Both the position numbers and the translations under genes were made by a program. Below, piece after piece: positions 17,936 to 29,468 of a stretch of 64,000 nt of DNA. Each line of letters opens with the position of its first letter. Positions within the stretch are counted from its first letter, which is position 1. Origin of the DNA: an uncultured Opitutales bacterium (lineage in GTDB: Bacteria; Verrucomicrobiota; Verrucomicrobiia; Opitutales; Intestinicryptomonadaceae); assembly GCA_944389885.1 (NCBI GenBank), contig CALXNZ010000002.1:62001-126000 (forward strand), given 5' to 3'. The notes below the pieces were generated by a model. It was not told the DNA's origin and did no database searches. It saw only the letters and a list, made by a program, of their open reading frames with translations.

Positions 17936-19177
17936 ATGGCAAAATTCAAATACATGGCGCTCGACAAGGAGGGACGCGAAATAAGCGGCGTGATAGACTC
18001 CACAAGCGAGAACCGCGCGCGAAAAGACTTGGCGTCGCAGGGAATAAAAGTTTCCCGCATAGCCGAGGTAACCGTCGCAACAGAATCGGGCGCGAAAGCT
18101 AAAAAAGGCAAGAAAGCCCTAATAGGAACTGGAATAAAGAACGCCGAAATCACGGTGTTTTCGCGCCAGCTCGCCACGCTGCTCAAAGCCGGTCTTCCGC
18201 TTTTGCGCTCCTTGGAAGTTATAGCGCGTCAGGAGAAAAACCCCTATTTCAGAACTATTATTGACCAGCTTGCCGACAATGTCCGAACAGGTAATAAATT
18301 TTCCGACGGACTTTTGCAGCATCCAAAGGTATTCGATAAGCTCTATGTAAACATGGCAAAGGCCGGCGAAGCGGGCGGTGTTCTCGACACGGTGCTCGAC
18401 CGTTTGGCGACATTCCAGGAAAAAGCCCTCAAGACTACGAACAAGGTTAAGAGTGCTATGGTTTACCCGATTGTCATTATGACAGTGGCAATAGCAATCG
18501 TGATAATCCTTATGATATTCGTGGTTCCTCAATTCCAAACCATATTTGCCGGAATGTTGAACGGAGCCAGAATGCCAGCTTTAACACAGACTATCATAGA
18601 TATTTCAGATTTTATACAGCACAACTATGTTGCGGCAGCCCTAATAGTGCTTGGCGTTGTAATAGTGGTAAAACTATTCTTCAAAACTAAGATAGGCATT
18701 CGAATTTGGGATACTCTGGCCTTAAAGCTTCCTAAAATCGGAGACATGGTGATGAAGTCCACGGTGGCGCGCTTTACGCGCACATTCGGAACCCTGTTAG
18801 CGTCAGGAGTACCAATTTTGGAAGCCCTTACCATTACGCGCGGAACTATCAAGAATTCACTTGTTTCAAATGCGCTCGAAAGGGTTCACGACAGAGTCCG
18901 CGACGGCGAACCTCTCGCCGCCCCGCTCGACCAGCAAAAAATATTCCCGACTATGGTGACAAGCATGGTTGAGGTCGGTGAAGAAACAGGTCAACTCTCA
19001 GAAATGCTCAACAGAATCGCCGACAACTATGATGAAGAAGTCGACAACTCGGTCAGCGCAATAACGTCCATCATAGAACCTATAATGATAGTATTTCTTG
19101 CGGTCGTGGTTGGTACTATCGTCATAGCGCTGTTCCTGCCAATCATCAAGATTGTGTCCACCCTTACAGGCGGTTGA
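17936..19177 (+). CDS. PilC/GspF-family inner-membrane platform protein
   Basis: This is the inner-membrane platform that couples the PilB/GspE ATPase to pilin assembly. It has two homologous T2SSF domains. The first begins near residue 70 (FSRQLATLLKAGLPLLRSLE) and the second near residue 275 (FTRTFGTLLASGVPILEALT). Three hydrophobic segments are visible: near residues 175-200, 225-245, and at the C-terminus (IEPIMIVFLAVVVGTIVIAL). The N-terminus FKYMALDKEGREISGVID is typical of GspF/PilC. The length of 413 residues is normal. It belongs with the two ATPases upstream. Confidence 0.92.
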   Translation: MAKFKYMALDKEGREISGVIDSTSENRARKDLASQGIKVSRIAEVTVATESGAKAKKGKKALIGTGIKNAEITVFSRQLATLLKAGLPLLRSLEVIARQEKNPYFRTIIDQLADNVRTGNKFSDGLLQHPKVFDKLYVNMAKAGEAGGVLDTVLDRLATFQEKALKTTNKVKSAMVYPIVIMTVAIAIVIILMIFVVPQFQTIFAGMLNGARMPALTQTIIDISDFIQHNYVAAALIVLGVVIVVKLFFKTKIGIRIWDTLALKLPKIGDMVMKSTVARFTRTFGTLLASGVPILEALTITRGTIKNSLVSNALERVHDRVRDGEPLAAPLDQQKIFPTMVTSMVEVGEETGQLSEMLNRIADNYDEEVDNSVSAITSIIEPIMIVFLAVVVGTIVIALFLPIIKIVSTLTGG

Positions 19178-19212
19178 TTCATAAGCTATAAAATATTTGC
19201 AAGAACTTTTCT

Positions 19213-19239
19213 GGCTCCCATTGCGGGGGCCTTTTTTTT
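19213..19239 (+). terminator. Rho-independent terminator after the pilus block
   Basis: GGCTCCC (19213-19219) pairs with GGGGGCC (19225-19231, one G-T pair), followed by eight T. Confidence 0.85.
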
Positions 19240-19295
19240 ATCATATTAAGGCAATATTCTTGAAGGGATAAAAAGAATCGCCATATTGGGAAAGC

Positions 19296-20837
19296 ATGCT
19301 GGCAAAAGCGCACTCAGGAGCTCTCATAGGGGTAGAAGCTATTCCCGTTGATATAGAAGTAAACACGGGGGAACAGGGAGAGCCGCGCACATTTATTGTA
19401 GGGCTTCCCGATACGGCTGTAAAAGAATCGCTAAACAGGGTATCGTCGGCCCTGTCAAACAGCGGCTTCATAATGCCCCTGACAAAGACTACAATAAATC
19501 TCGCCCCGGGCGATATACGCAAAGAAGGCCCGATATACGACCTCCCGATTGCCCTTGCAATACTTGCGGCTATGGGCAAATTGAGCGCCCCGGAAAAACT
19601 TTCGGAATTCGTCATAGCCGGAGAGCTTAGCTTGTCGGGAGGGCTCCGCGGGATATGCGGCGGAGTATCGCTGGCGATACTCGCGAGGAATTCGGGGAAG
19701 AAGAAATTGATACTGCCGGAAGATTCAGCCGCGGAAGCTGCGCTGGTGGAGGGTGTGGAATCGTATTCCGCCAGAACGCTGAGAGATATAGTGAACTACT
19801 TCAACGGTGACGGCGAACTTAAAAGAGTCACGCAGAGCGACTCTCCTTTCATGAGCACTCCCGATCCCTCAAAAATACCCGATTTTAGCGAAGTGCGCGG
19901 ACAGGAGAGCGTCAAGAGGGCAATAGAAGTGGCAGTAGCCGGCGGGCACAACCTGCTCATGATAGGGCCTCCCGGATCGGGGAAGAGCATGATGGCAAAG
20001 AGAATACCCTCTATAATGCCGCCGCCTTCAATCGACGAATACCTTGAGATTCTCGGCATATATTCAGCCGCTGGTCTCTCTCAATCGCCGGAATGTAAAA
20101 TGTTTTACAGGCCATTCAGGGCCCCGCACCATACTATAAGCGACATAGGGCTCACCGGGGGAGGATCAAATCCGAAGCCCGGAGAAATATCGCTCGCTCA
20201 CAACGGAGTCTTGTTTCTCGACGAGCTACCGGAATTTAAACGCTCGGCGCTCGAAGTTTTGCGCCAGCCTCTCGAAGACGCGACAGTGACAATATCGAGA
20301 TCGGCGGCAAAGATTACAATACCGTGCCGGTTCATGCTCGTTGCGGCGATGAATCCCTGCCCTTGCGGATATTTCGGAGACAGGCGCGGCAAATGCAAGT
20401 GCACGCCGCTTCAAATACAGCGCTATAAGTCCAAAATATCCGGGCCCCTGCTCGACAGGATAGACATACATGTAGAGGCTTCTGCCATTCCCATCTCAGA
20501 TATGGCCAGCCCATCGTTAAAGTCGGAGAGTTCCGCGGAAATGCGCAAGCGCATAGAAGCTGCTTACGAAATACAACAATCCAGATTTTCGAACTCGCCA
20601 TCGATATACCGTTTCAACGCAAGAATGAGCTCGGCGCAGATAAAAGAATTTTGCCCGCTCACAAAGGAGCTTAGCGACACTTTATCAATGGCGATGGAAG
20701 AGCTCAACTTATCGGCGCGGGCCTGGAATAAAATAATAAAAGTTTCCCGCACGATTGCAGATTTGGACGCGAGCCGGGAAATAAAGCTGCACCATCTTCT
20801 TGAAGCCATCAATTACCGCTCCCTCGACAGGCAATAG
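19296..20837 (+). CDS. comM: YifB/ComM-family AAA+ ATPase
   Basis: This is a 513-residue Mg-chelatase-like AAA+ protein. ComM is a hexameric helicase that promotes branch migration during natural transformation. The N-terminal Lon-like domain ([20 protein letters not shown], then [13 protein letters not shown]) is followed by the ATPase core. The core has [13 protein letters not shown] (Walker A, near residue 230) and LFLDELPEF (Walker B). A cysteine-rich [17 protein letters not shown] segment and the C-terminal Mg_chelatase_C helices complete it. Proximity to type IV pilus ATPases is consistent with DNA uptake, though no com pseudopilin genes are here. It is convergent with sufD, with an 81-base gap holding only a weak hairpin. 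Confidence 0.9.
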   Translation: MLAKAHSGALIGVEAIPVDIEVNTGEQGEPRTFIVGLPDTAVKESLNRVSSALSNSGFIMPLTKTTINLAPGDIRKEGPIYDLPIALAILAAMGKLSAPEKLSEFVIAGELSLSGGLRGICGGVSLAILARNSGKKKLILPEDSAAEAALVEGVESYSARTLRDIVNYFNGDGELKRVTQSDSPFMSTPDPSKIPDFSEVRGQESVKRAIEVAVAGGHNLLMIGPPGSGKSMMAKRIPSIMPPPSIDEYLEILGIYSAAGLSQSPECKMFYRPFRAPHHTISDIGLTGGGSNPKPGEISLAHNGVLFLDELPEFKRSALEVLRQPLEDATVTISRSAAKITIPCRFMLVAAMNPCPCGYFGDRRGKCKCTPLQIQRYKSKISGPLLDRIDIHVEASAIPISDMASPSLKSESSAEMRKRIEAAYEIQQSRFSNSPSIYRFNARMSSAQIKEFCPLTKELSDTLSMAMEELNLSARAWNKIIKVSRTIADLDASREIKLHHLLEAINYRSLDRQ

Positions 20838-20918
20838 GCCCACGCGGAAATGCTGAGATTTGGCGACCATCAATAGGCGGCAAAGACCGCTTGGGGAAAA
20901 CTTATAAATTGCGGACGT

Positions 20919-22100
20919 TTAGGAGAAGCACAGTTCAGACATATTTTTGACCTCCGGATTATCGGAAAGCCTTTCAAATACGCTCCAGGCGAATCCCCGC
21001 ACTAAAAGTTTCAAGGCCTCTTTGGGAGGAAGCCCGCGAGACATCATGTATAGGAGCTGCTCCTCATCGGGCTTTGAAACTGTACAGCCATGAGAACACG
21101 CCACATCGTTTGCCAATATTTCAAGAATCGGAGAAGCCTTAGCCTCGGCTTTGTCAGACAATAGCAGGCTGCGGGCGCTTTGATAAGATGACGTATTCTG
21201 GGCCGCGTTCTCGACCCTAATCAACCCTGAAAAGGCAAGCCTCGAGGAGCCGTCGAGAGCAGATTTAACCGCAATATTGCTCGACGCGTCGGGAAGAGTA
21301 TGGTGCTGCAAAGTGCGAATATCGTGGACCACAGAAGCCCCTCCGCGCACAAATACGCGCGAATCCACCTCGGCTCCCGATCCGCGCATATGGAAATTGC
21401 GCTCAATGCGGGTGTGATCGCGCCCGACTTCCGCAAATGCGTCAACCACCTTTGCAGAATCCGCAACAAAGAAATCGTCGCGGACCCACCTGCGGGAATT
21501 TTCCGCCGATGCGGACAGCCCGGCCAATTCGAGAACTGACCCTCGCCCGAGAAAGAATCCGAAGCGCATTGCCTGAAAAGCTCCCCCGAATGTAAGGAAG
21601 TCGCGGGCGAGTTTAAAAGTAGCTCCCGGAGCAATGTCGAACACCACATTCAAAACGCCGAGCGGAAGTTTTCCTATAAAAGCCGCCTGAAAAGACGCGT
21701 CCGATTCCACTTTTACATAGAAACCCGTGCTCGCCCTTGACGAACAAAGCACTCCGAACTTGCCAGACGACAAAGAAAAGAATTCAGCGGCTTTATCGGG
21801 AAATAATCTTGACGCTTCCGGCATGCCGAGAATGGATATGCCCGAAGGAACGTCCGCAGACACTCGCTGAGAGTCGTAGAACAGGCTCCACAATCCGCCC
21901 TTGACATGGGATTCAAGGGAATCCAAAAAGGAATCTGACGAGGTTTTTGTAGCGGAAGTAAAAAACGGGAACAAGGAATCGACATTCCAAGCGTCGCGTT
22001 TTGAAAAGCGCCAATACTGATCCTTGCGGTCGGGGAACGGTATTTTTGAAAAATCTCCCCGCGCCCGATTTTCAACAATGCCTATATCGAACTCGCTCAT
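20919..22100 (-). CDS. sufD: Fe-S cluster assembly protein SufD
   Basis: SufD is the partner of SufB in the SufBC2D scaffold that builds iron-sulfur clusters. The C-terminal half carries the right-handed beta-helix typical of the SufB/D family. It ends with the conserved [31 protein letters not shown], quoted here as [12 protein letters not shown] and [14 protein letters not shown]. The length of 393 residues is normal. Its ATG overlaps the end of sufB, and the order Minf_1886-sufC-sufB-sufD reads right to left. No cysteine desulfurase (sufS) or sufE/sufU lies in the window. Confidence 0.93.
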   Translation of the reverse strand: MSEFDIGIVENRARGDFSKIPFPDRKDQYWRFSKRDAWNVDSLFPFFTSATKTSSDSFLDSLESHVKGGLWSLFYDSQRVSADVPSGISILGMPEASRLFPDKAAEFFSLSSGKFGVLCSSRASTGFYVKVESDASFQAAFIGKLPLGVLNVVFDIAPGATFKLARDFLTFGGAFQAMRFGFFLGRGSVLELAGLSASAENSRRWVRDDFFVADSAKVVDAFAEVGRDHTRIERNFHMRGSGAEVDSRVFVRGGASVVHDIRTLQHHTLPDASSNIAVKSALDGSSRLAFSGLIRVENAAQNTSSYQSARSLLLSDKAEAKASPILEILANDVACSHGCTVSKPDEEQLLYMMSRGLPPKEALKLLVRGFAWSVFERLSDNPEVKNMSELCFS

Positions 22101-23518
22101 CCTACGGATCCTTCCATTTCAAGCTCAATGAGCCTCTTCAACTCAACGGAATACTCCATTGGAAATTCCTTTATCAAGTCGTTGACAAATCCGTTTACAG
22201 ACAGGCTCATCGCCTCGGTCTCGGACAAGCCGCGCTGCCTCATATAGAAAATCTGTTCTGCGCTAAGCTTTGAGACGCTCGCCTCATGCTGGACGCTATT
22301 GTTTTCGCCGGAACATTCAATGGCAGGATAGGTATCAGTGCGCGAATTTTCATTTACCAACAGAGCGTCGCACACCGTATTGTTGCGGCAGTTTTTAACA
22401 TTGCCCGGAATGTACACAAGTCCCCTATAAGAGGCCCTTCCGTCACTTATGCTAACGGACTTCGACACCACATTTGAAGTGGTATCGTCGGCCAAGTGAA
22501 TCATTTTTGCCCCGGTATCCTGATGTTGCCCGCGATTTGCGAGCGCTATTGATATGACTTCTCCGCGGGCCCTTTTGCCCTTAAGGACAACCGCAGGATA
22601 TTTCATGGTAAGGCCGCTGCCTATATTGCAATCAATCCAGCGTATCTGGGCGTCCTCGGCGGCTTCCCCGCGCTTTGTGACAAGATTGTAAACATTGTCG
22701 GACCAATTTTGAACCGTCACATATTGAATTTTTGCGCCTTTTAGCGCGACCAGCTCGACAACTGCCGAATGCAATGTGCCCGTGTCATACTTTGGCGCGG
22801 TGCAGCCTTCCATATACATTAACTCCGAGCCCTCGTCGGCTATTATCAAGGTTCGCTCGAACTGTCCAAAGCTTTCGGCATTTATTCTAAAATAAGCCTG
22901 CAATGGCTGCATCACCTTGACGCCCTTTGGCACATATATAAAACTTCCGCCCGAAAATACCGCGCTGTTTAATGCGCTAAACTTATTGTCGGAGGGAGCT
23001 ATGACTTTTCCAAACCACGGGCGAAATATATCTGGATATTTTTTTAGGCCCTCAGTCGAATCCACAAATATCACACCGTCTTTTTGCAGATTCTCCTTCA
23101 TATTTGAATACGCTGACTCCGAATCGAATTGGGCGTCAACGCCCGCCAAAAAAGCCCTCTCCTGCTCCGGCACTCCAAGGCGCTCAAAGGTGCGCTTTAC
23201 GTCCTCCGGAACTTCTTCCCACGTCTTCTTTTTCTTTGCGCCCTTCGCCAGATAATAACGTATTTTGGAATAATCCAATTCGTCGAGGCGCTCCGAAGCC
23301 CAATGTGTCGGATTTTCCTTCTCAAGAAAAATCTTTAAGGCCTTCAGGCGAAAATCGAGAATCCACTGCGGCTCGTCCTTCACTTTGGAAATATAGCGCA
23401 CAACGTTCTCGTTCAATCCGACTCCGGCGTCGTATGCGTAGTCCTCGGCGTACCTGAAATCGCTTGTACTGCGGTCGAGGTTCAGATTGGCTATCTGCTC
23501 TTGCTTATCTTCGGACAT
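22097..23518 (-). CDS. sufB: Fe-S cluster assembly protein SufB
   Basis: SufB is the main scaffold subunit on which [Fe-S] clusters form. The family landmarks are present: [13 protein letters not shown] near the N-terminus, [25 protein letters not shown] and, towards the end, [20 protein letters not shown] followed by [11 protein letters not shown] chose the ATG ending at 23518 ([12 protein letters not shown]), not an upstream TTG at 23548, because the TTG would overlap sufC and add an atypical ten residues. The length of 473 residues is normal. Confidence 0.94.
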   Translation of the reverse strand: MSEDKQEQIANLNLDRSTSDFRYAEDYAYDAGVGLNENVVRYISKVKDEPQWILDFRLKALKIFLEKENPTHWASERLDELDYSKIRYYLAKGAKKKKTWEEVPEDVKRTFERLGVPEQERAFLAGVDAQFDSESAYSNMKENLQKDGVIFVDSTEGLKKYPDIFRPWFGKVIAPSDNKFSALNSAVFSGGSFIYVPKGVKVMQPLQAYFRINAESFGQFERTLIIADEGSELMYMEGCTAPKYDTGTLHSAVVELVALKGAKIQYVTVQNWSDNVYNLVTKRGEAAEDAQIRWIDCNIGSGLTMKYPAVVLKGKRARGEVISIALANRGQHQDTGAKMIHLADDTTSNVVSKSVSISDGRASYRGLVYIPGNVKNCRNNTVCDALLVNENSRTDTYPAIECSGENNSVQHEASVSKLSAEQIFYMRQRGLSETEAMSLSVNGFVNDLIKEFPMEYSVELKRLIELEMEGSVG

Positions 23519-23532
23519 ATCCGTTATCGCCC

Positions 23533-24273
23533 CTATCCGGCTATCCAATCATAACCTTTGCTCTCCAATTCAACAGCCAATTCCGGCCCACCGCTCTTGA
23601 CTATCTTGCCGCCGCTCATAACATGCACGGCATCCGGCCTTACATATTCCAAAAGCCTGTGGTAATGCGTTATCAGCAACATTCCCCTATGGTGGGAGCG
23701 CGCCTTGTTGACGCTCTCGGAGACTATCCGCAGGGCGTCGATGTCGAGTCCGCTGTCTATCTCGTCGAGCATTGCAAAACTTGGATTCAGCATGAGCATC
23801 TGGAGGATGTCGCACCGCTTTTTCTCGCCGCCAGAAAAGCCCTCGTTTACGCTGCGCGACGTAAATTTCGGATCCATTTTAAGCTCTACCATTTTTTCGC
23901 GCAACTGGCGGTAGAATTCTGGAGCATTTACTTCCTGGCCCTCCGGCAATCTCGCGTTTAAGCATGCCCTTATGAAGTTTGCAATGCTGACGCCAGGGAT
24001 CTCCACCGGATACTGGAATGCGAGAAAAAAACCCTTTCGGGAAATTTCATCGGGAGAGAGCCCCACGAGACTTTCTCCATTGAGAAGAATTTCTCCGCTT
24101 TCGACGGGATAATTGGGATGCCCGGCTATAGCTTTCGACAAGCTGCTCTTCCCCGTGCCGTTGGGACCCATTATAGCGTGAACCTCGCCGGCCGGAACGC
24201 AAAGATTCATTCCGTCAACAACCTTTTTACCGGCTACTTTAACCGTAAGATTTTTTATCTCCAAGCCCTGCAT
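23533..24273 (-). CDS. sufC: Fe-S cluster assembly ATPase SufC
   Basis: SufC is the ABC-type ATPase of the SufBC2D complex. It has Walker [10 protein letters not shown] (near residue 35), a signature [17 protein letters not shown] and Walker [21 protein letters not shown]. These match SufC closely, including the SufC-typical KKRxDILQM segment. The length of 246 residues is normal. Its ATG shares bases with the stop codon of the upstream gene (TAATG), so the two are translationally coupled. Confidence 0.96.
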   Translation of the reverse strand: MQGLEIKNLTVKVAGKKVVDGMNLCVPAGEVHAIMGPNGTGKSSLSKAIAGHPNYPVESGEILLNGESLVGLSPDEISRKGFFLAFQYPVEIPGVSIANFIRACLNARLPEGQEVNAPEFYRQLREKMVELKMDPKFTSRSVNEGFSGGEKKRCDILQMLMLNPSFAMLDEIDSGLDIDALRIVSESVNKARSHHRGMLLITHYHRLLEYVRPDAVHVMSGGKIVKSGGPELAVELESKGYDWIAG

Positions 24274-24671
24274 TATAACCTCTTCCTTTTAGGCAAAAAC
24301 GGTTTCACAAACGCCTCGTTAAAATCATACCCGTTATCAAAATCCTCGATTTTATCGTCCTCGGTTTTGCGCAACGCTCCGGCGCTTATCAAGTTGAATA
24401 CGATGTCCCCTATGTCCCTGCACGATTTCACACCCCATTCGTCAAATAGAACTTTTGCCATAGGGCCGAAAGACTGCAGGGCAAAGATTCTTATCCCGTC
24501 CAAAAGCTCTCCAGCCGAAACGTGCCTATCGCGCCTGCCGGGATTGGACGCGCACACATTCTTCACTGTGAAATCCAAAGCCATACGCACAAAGACATAT
24601 GCCCCCACCTTAAAGCGCTTGTCGTCTTTAAGTATGGATTCAAGCATGCTATGAAACTCCCTGTTTCCCAT
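24273..24671 (-). CDS. Minf_1886 family protein (Verrucomicrobia/Planctomycetes conserved unknown)
   Basis: The 132-residue protein matches the Minf_1886 family, a short cytoplasmic protein conserved in Verrucomicrobia and Planctomycetes with no established function. Recognised parts are the N-terminal [20 protein letters not shown], the central [20 protein letters not shown] followed by [12 protein letters not shown], and the C-terminal [13 protein letters not shown]. No membrane segment or metal motif is present. It overlaps the sufC start and is first in the suf operon, so a link to Fe-S assembly is possible, but this rests on position only. Confidence 0.85.
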   Translation of the reverse strand: MGNREFHSMLESILKDDKRFKVGAYVFVRMALDFTVKNVCASNPGRRDRHVSAGELLDGIRIFALQSFGPMAKVLFDEWGVKSCRDIGDIVFNLISAGALRKTEDDKIEDFDNGYDFNEAFVKPFLPKRKRL

Positions 24672-24692
24672 ATTATAGATTTATCGGAATTT

Positions 24693-27600
24693 TTAGGAAA
24701 AGTTGCGTATGCCACGCCATCTGGCAAGTTCCTCGGAGGGCTCGTTCATATACGATTGCAGCGATCTAACTTCCAACGGCTTGCTTTTTAGAGCTTTTAT
24801 GCCCTGTATCGCGGCATAGGCTCCCATGATTGTAGTTATCATACACACCCTCCCAAGAAGCGCGGCCTGGCGAATTTTGTTTTCGTCCTGGCGCGGCATC
24901 ATTCCGGACGGCGTATTTATTATGATCTGCATTTGCCCGTTCTTGACCATATCTACGACATTCGGCCTGGCGCCTTCGCTCAGCTTGTAAGTCTTGGTGA
25001 CAGGAATTCCCCTGGCTCCCAAAAATTCGGCAGTCCCCGAGGTGGAGAATATTTCGTATCCCATTTTCGAGAAAGCCATGGCTATTTCAGCCGCGGCTTC
25101 TTTATCGTGGTCTTTTACGGATATAAATACGTTCCCTGAAGTCGGCAGGCTTGGCTGCGCGGCCATTTGGCTCTTGGCAAACGCCATTCCCAATGAGTCA
25201 GAAAGCCCCATGACTTCTCCGGTGGAACGCATTTCCGGCGTGAGCATTATTTGAGACCCCAAAAAGCGAACGAACGGAAATACGCTCTCTTTAACCGCTA
25301 TGCAGTTTGGAATAACTTGGCGCGTAAAGCCCAAGTCCGCAAGCTTTTCTCCCGCCATTACTCGAGCCGCCAACTTTGCCAGCGGCACGCCTATTACCTT
25401 TGAAATAAACGGTATTGTACGCGAAGCGCGAGGATTGACCTCTATTAGGAAGAGCTCTCCTTTTTTCACAGCATACTGGACATTCATCAGGCCCACGACC
25501 TTCAAAGCCTTTGCCAAAGAGTAAGTAGCCCGCCTGACCTCTTCCAATACGTTCTCGGTCAAGGTATGCGGCGGCAAGACCATGGCGGCGTCCCCGGAAT
25601 GAACGCCCGCATATTCTATATGCTCAAGCATGCCGCCTATTACGGTTGTTTCGCCGTCGCTTATCGCGTCGACATCAAGCTCTATTGCGTCCTCTAAAAA
25701 TTTGTCTATTAGTACAGGTTTGCCGGGAGCCGCGTCAAACGCGTCGCGCACCACGCGCTTCATCTCGTCCATTTCGTCCACTATGAACATGCCCCTGCCG
25801 CCCAGTACAAAACTCGGCCTCAACAATATGGGGAACCCTATCTTTCCCGCCAATTCATAGGCTTGCTCAGGAGTCGTAGCAGTGGCGTTTACAGGCTGTT
25901 TCAGCCCAAGCTTGTCGAGAATCTCTTTGAACAATTCCCTGTCTTCAGCCAAATCTATCGACTCTGGAGAGGTGCCTATTATATTCACTCCGTTCGCCTC
26001 AAGTTCCGAAGCCAAATTGAGAGGCGTCTGCCCCCCAAACTGCACTATTGCAGCATCGCATTTTTCCTGATTGTAAACCTCAAGAACGTCCTCCAGCGTG
26101 AGAGGCTCGAAGAAAAGTTTGTCCGACGTATCGTAGTCGGTCGAGACGGTCTCGGGATTTGAATTTACCATTACCGTCTCATAGCCGGCCTCCCTAAGGG
26201 CAAAACTCGCGTGCACGCAACAGTAGTCAAATTCTATGCCCTGCCCTATTCTATTCGGGCCGCCGCCTATTATCATTATCTTCTTCTTGCCGCCGACATG
26301 TTCTGGCCTTATCTCATTTTCCGCGCCGTAAGTGGAATAGTAGTATGGTGTATAAGCCTCAAATTCGGCCGCGCAAGTATCCACAAGCCTGTAAACGGTG
26401 GATATTCCGTACTTGGAGCGCAACTGCTTTATATTCCTTATTTTTGTGGAACATATCTCGGCTATTTGAAGATCGGTAAAGCCGGATTCCTTGGCCCTGC
26501 GCAAAAGATCCTCGTCGAGATTTAAGATTCCGGCGGCTGCAAGATTGTCTTCTATCTCGACTATTTGGCGTATCTGTTTGAGAAACCATCTGTCGATTTT
26601 AGTTAACTCAAAAATTTCGTCGTCCGACATTCCCGCCTTAACTGCATAGCGTATGAAAAATATGCGTTCCGCGGTTGGGCGAACCAATCCTTTGCGGATA
26701 TCGTCTTTCGGCGGAATCTCTTTCCCGCCGAATTTTCCGCCGCCTCCTAATCCGCGCGTTCCTATTTCAAGGGACCTCAAGGCTTTTTGCAGGGATTCCT
26801 TGAATGTGCGCCCTATTGCCATAGCCTCGCCTACGCTCTTCATCGAGGACGTCAAAGTATTATCCGAACCCACAAATTTCTCAAATGTGAACCTCGGAAT
26901 TTTAGTGACCACATAATCTATGGTCGGCTCAAAACTGGCCGGAGTTTCGCGGGTAATATCGTTGCGCAATTCGTCAAGCGAATATCCCACGGCAAGTTTT
27001 GCGGCTATTTTAGCGATTGGGAATCCGGTGGCCTTTGACGCGAGCGCAGAACTGCGCGACACTCTCGGATTCATTTCGATGACTATCATTCTGCCGTTTT
27101 CCGGATTTACCGCAAACTGTATATTTGAACCTCCAGTTTCAACCCCTATTTCGCGGATTACGGCAAAACTTGCGTCGCGCATTAGCTGGTATTCTTTATC
27201 CGTAAGAGTTAGAGCCGGGGCTATCGTTATTGAGTCTCCAGTGTGTACTCCCATAGGATCGAGATTTTCTATGGAGCAAACCACAACGCATTGGTCTTTG
27301 TGGTCGCGCATCACCTCCATCTCGAATTCTTTCCAACCCAAGAGGCATTCTTCCACAAGGACTTCGCTGACGGGGGACACTCCAAGCCCGAAGGCAACCA
27401 TTTTTTCGTATTCCTCCCTATTGTAGGCTATTCCCCCTCCCGTTCCACCCAAAGTGAAGCTCGGCCTAATTATTACGGGGAAGCGATTCCACGACTCAAT
27501 CCAATCCATGGCCTCGTTGAGAGAGTGAACCGTCTTGCTGTTGGGAATGTCCAGGCCTATATTCAGCATAGCCTGCCTAAAGAGCTCGCGATCCTCCCCC

Positions 27601-27974
27601 TTCTCTATGGCCTCCTGCTTCGCTCCGATTAACTCGACGCCGTATTTGGACAATATGCCGCGTCTGGCAAGTTCCAGGGAAAGATTCAATCCAGTCTGTC
27701 CGCCAAGTGTGGGGAGAAGGGCGTCGGGGCGCTCTTTCTCTATAATCTTTTCTAAAACTTCTGGGGTAAGAGGCTCTATGTAAGTCGCATCGGCAAATCC
27801 CGGATCCGTCATTATCGTGGCGGGATTGGAGTTTACAAGCACTACCTTATAACCTTCTTCTCTAAGCGCCTTACAAGCTTGCGTCCCCGAATAGTCGAAC
27901 TCGCAAGCCTGACCTATTACTATAGGCCCAGAACCAATTATAAGAATGGTTTTTAAATCTGTACGTCTTGGCAT
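24693..27974 (-). CDS. carB: Carbamoyl-phosphate synthase large subunit
   Basis: This 1093-residue subunit makes carbamoyl phosphate from ammonia (passed from CarA), bicarbonate and two ATP, feeding arginine and pyrimidine synthesis. Both tandem ATP-grasp halves are present, each opened by its own signature: [20 protein letters not shown] near residue 10 and [20 protein letters not shown] near residue 575. The C-terminal MGS-like allosteric domain ([20 protein letters not shown]) is complete. I start at the ATG ending at 27974 ([12 protein letters not shown]) because the family starts there; an earlier frame start adds 15 hydrophobic residues. The carA gene is not adjacent. Confidence 0.97.
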   Translation of the reverse strand: MPRRTDLKTILIIGSGPIVIGQACEFDYSGTQACKALREEGYKVVLVNSNPATIMTDPGFADATYIEPLTPEVLEKIIEKERPDALLPTLGGQTGLNLSLELARRGILSKYGVELIGAKQEAIEKGEDRELFRQAMLNIGLDIPNSKTVHSLNEAMDWIESWNRFPVIIRPSFTLGGTGGGIAYNREEYEKMVAFGLGVSPVSEVLVEECLLGWKEFEMEVMRDHKDQCVVVCSIENLDPMGVHTGDSITIAPALTLTDKEYQLMRDASFAVIREIGVETGGSNIQFAVNPENGRMIVIEMNPRVSRSSALASKATGFPIAKIAAKLAVGYSLDELRNDITRETPASFEPTIDYVVTKIPRFTFEKFVGSDNTLTSSMKSVGEAMAIGRTFKESLQKALRSLEIGTRGLGGGGKFGGKEIPPKDDIRKGLVRPTAERIFFIRYAVKAGMSDDEIFELTKIDRWFLKQIRQIVEIEDNLAAAGILNLDEDLLRRAKESGFTDLQIAEICSTKIRNIKQLRSKYGISTVYRLVDTCAAEFEAYTPYYYSTYGAENEIRPEHVGGKKKIMIIGGGPNRIGQGIEFDYCCVHASFALREAGYETVMVNSNPETVSTDYDTSDKLFFEPLTLEDVLEVYNQEKCDAAIVQFGGQTPLNLASELEANGVNIIGTSPESIDLAEDRELFKEILDKLGLKQPVNATATTPEQAYELAGKIGFPILLRPSFVLGGRGMFIVDEMDEMKRVVRDAFDAAPGKPVLIDKFLEDAIELDVDAISDGETTVIGGMLEHIEYAGVHSGDAAMVLPPHTLTENVLEEVRRATYSLAKALKVVGLMNVQYAVKKGELFLIEVNPRASRTIPFISKVIGVPLAKLAARVMAGEKLADLGFTRQVIPNCIAVKESVFPFVRFLGSQIMLTPEMRSTGEVMGLSDSLGMAFAKSQMAAQPSLPTSGNVFISVKDHDKEAAAEIAMAFSKMGYEIFSTSGTAEFLGARGIPVTKTYKLSEGARPNVVDMVKNGQMQIIINTPSGMMPRQDENKIRQAALLGRVCMITTIMGAYAAIQGIKALKSKPLEVRSLQSYMNEPSEELARWRGIRNFS

Positions 27975-28177
27975 AGCGCTTAATATAAAAAAATCTGTTA
28001 GACAATACGCAAATACCATATCCCCGCAAGCTTTTTCACTATTTTCCCACTCTTGCCTCCAATATTTCCCGCTCTCAACGGTAAAAATCTTCGGAAGCTA
28101 TCCGACATAACCCTTTTTCAGAAAGTTGAAAAAAATAAAATTGCCCTCGGCGAACGCATCGCACAGAATCAGACCCA

Positions 28178-29467
28178 ATGCGGAAATTCGACAGAAGACA
28201 TTTTATCAGGGCAGGCGTTTTCGCAGCCGCCGCGACACTCTTGCCAAAGCTCGCGGCAGCCGGCGAAACTTCGCGCATCAAGGTTGCAATAGTCGGCTGC
28301 GGCCGCAGCGGAATAAGGGCGGCAAAATACCTCATGATGGACGGGAGGGCCCGCATAGTTTCAGTGTCCGACGTATTTGAAGATATAGCATTAAGAATGC
28401 GCGACGCCATGCGCGCCGAATCAAAAAAATACCCGGATTCCGGCGGCAGATTCGATGTTCCCGATTCCCGCGTATTCAGCGGTCTCGACTGCTACCTCAA
28501 GGCCGCCTCTACCGACGCCGACTTGCTTGTTCTGGCAACGCCGCCCGCATTTAGAATGCGCGAGTTCGAAGCGGCCATATCTTCCAAGAAACATGCCTTC
28601 TTAGAAAAGCCTATTTGCGTTGACTCCACGCAATGCAGAAAGATGCGTGAATTGTCCCGCCGAGCGAAAGAGCTTGGCTTGACTGCGATAGTGGGATTGC
28701 AAAGGAGGTATCACGCAGGCTACAGGGAGGCCATGAAGCGCCTCCACGACGGACAAATAGGCAAAATACTATCCGCACAATGCTTCTGGATGCTTCCAAA
28801 CTACGACGGCATGGATTTAAAAACTCCCCCTGGATTCGACCCGCTCGAGTTGGAATACCAGCTGAAGAACTGGGCGGTTTTCGTATGGGCGAGCGGCGAC
28901 CATATTGTAGAGCAGCAAATACACAATCTCGACATAATGCAATGGGGGCTCGCCCGCCCGCCGAAATTTGTAAACGGCATAGGCGGGCGCGGAGTCGATT
29001 TGCCGATGCCCGAATACGGCAACAGATTCTCGCATTTCGCGGTTGATTTCGATTATGGAGACGGGCTGAGAATGCAGGCATTTTGCCGCCAAGAGCCCGG
29101 CACCACGCATTTAGTTTTAGAGAGATTTGTGGGAACCGAAGGAATAATGGACACGAATCTATTCTCAAGGCAATTTATAAGGGGAAAGGTTGACTGGGAA
29201 GCCCCGCGAGCACCGAACTGCCACGCGGTAATGTTCTCGGAGCTTCTCGATTCAATAGAGCGCGCCAAGGCAATAAACACCATAGACGAAGTTTTAGATT
29301 CTAATATGCTTGCAATCTCCGGACGCCTCAGCGCATACTCCGGAATAAAATTTAAATACGAATGGGCTGAAAAGCGGTCTAAGGAATCTTTAGTTCCAAA
29401 CGACTTAAAATTCGGGAAATTACCCGTCGCGCCTTTGGCCGTTCCGGGAAAATATAAGCTCGTTTAA
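28178..29467 (+). CDS. Gfo/Idh/MocA-family oxidoreductase with Tat signal
   Basis: This is an NAD(P)-dependent sugar dehydrogenase-like protein predicted to be exported folded. The N-terminus carries a twin-arginine motif (DRRHFIRAG) and a hydrophobic stretch ending LAAAG. A Rossmann segment follows (IKVAIVGCGRSGIRAAKYLM), and then the catalytic-lysine motif EKPICVD that is typical of the family. The length of 429 residues with a Tat signal is common in Verrucomicrobia and Planctomycetes, where such proteins are numerous and often lack defined substrates. It may act on periplasmic sugars; the substrate is unknown. ruvC starts one base after its stop codon. Confidence 0.88.
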   Translation: MRKFDRRHFIRAGVFAAAATLLPKLAAAGETSRIKVAIVGCGRSGIRAAKYLMMDGRARIVSVSDVFEDIALRMRDAMRAESKKYPDSGGRFDVPDSRVFSGLDCYLKAASTDADLLVLATPPAFRMREFEAAISSKKHAFLEKPICVDSTQCRKMRELSRRAKELGLTAIVGLQRRYHAGYREAMKRLHDGQIGKILSAQCFWMLPNYDGMDLKTPPGFDPLELEYQLKNWAVFVWASGDHIVEQQIHNLDIMQWGLARPPKFVNGIGGRGVDLPMPEYGNRFSHFAVDFDYGDGLRMQAFCRQEPGTTHLVLERFVGTEGIMDTNLFSRQFIRGKVDWEAPRAPNCHAVMFSELLDSIERAKAINTIDEVLDSNMLAISGRLSAYSGIKFKYEWAEKRSKESLVPNDLKFGKLPVAPLAVPGKYKLV

Positions 29468-29468
29468 T

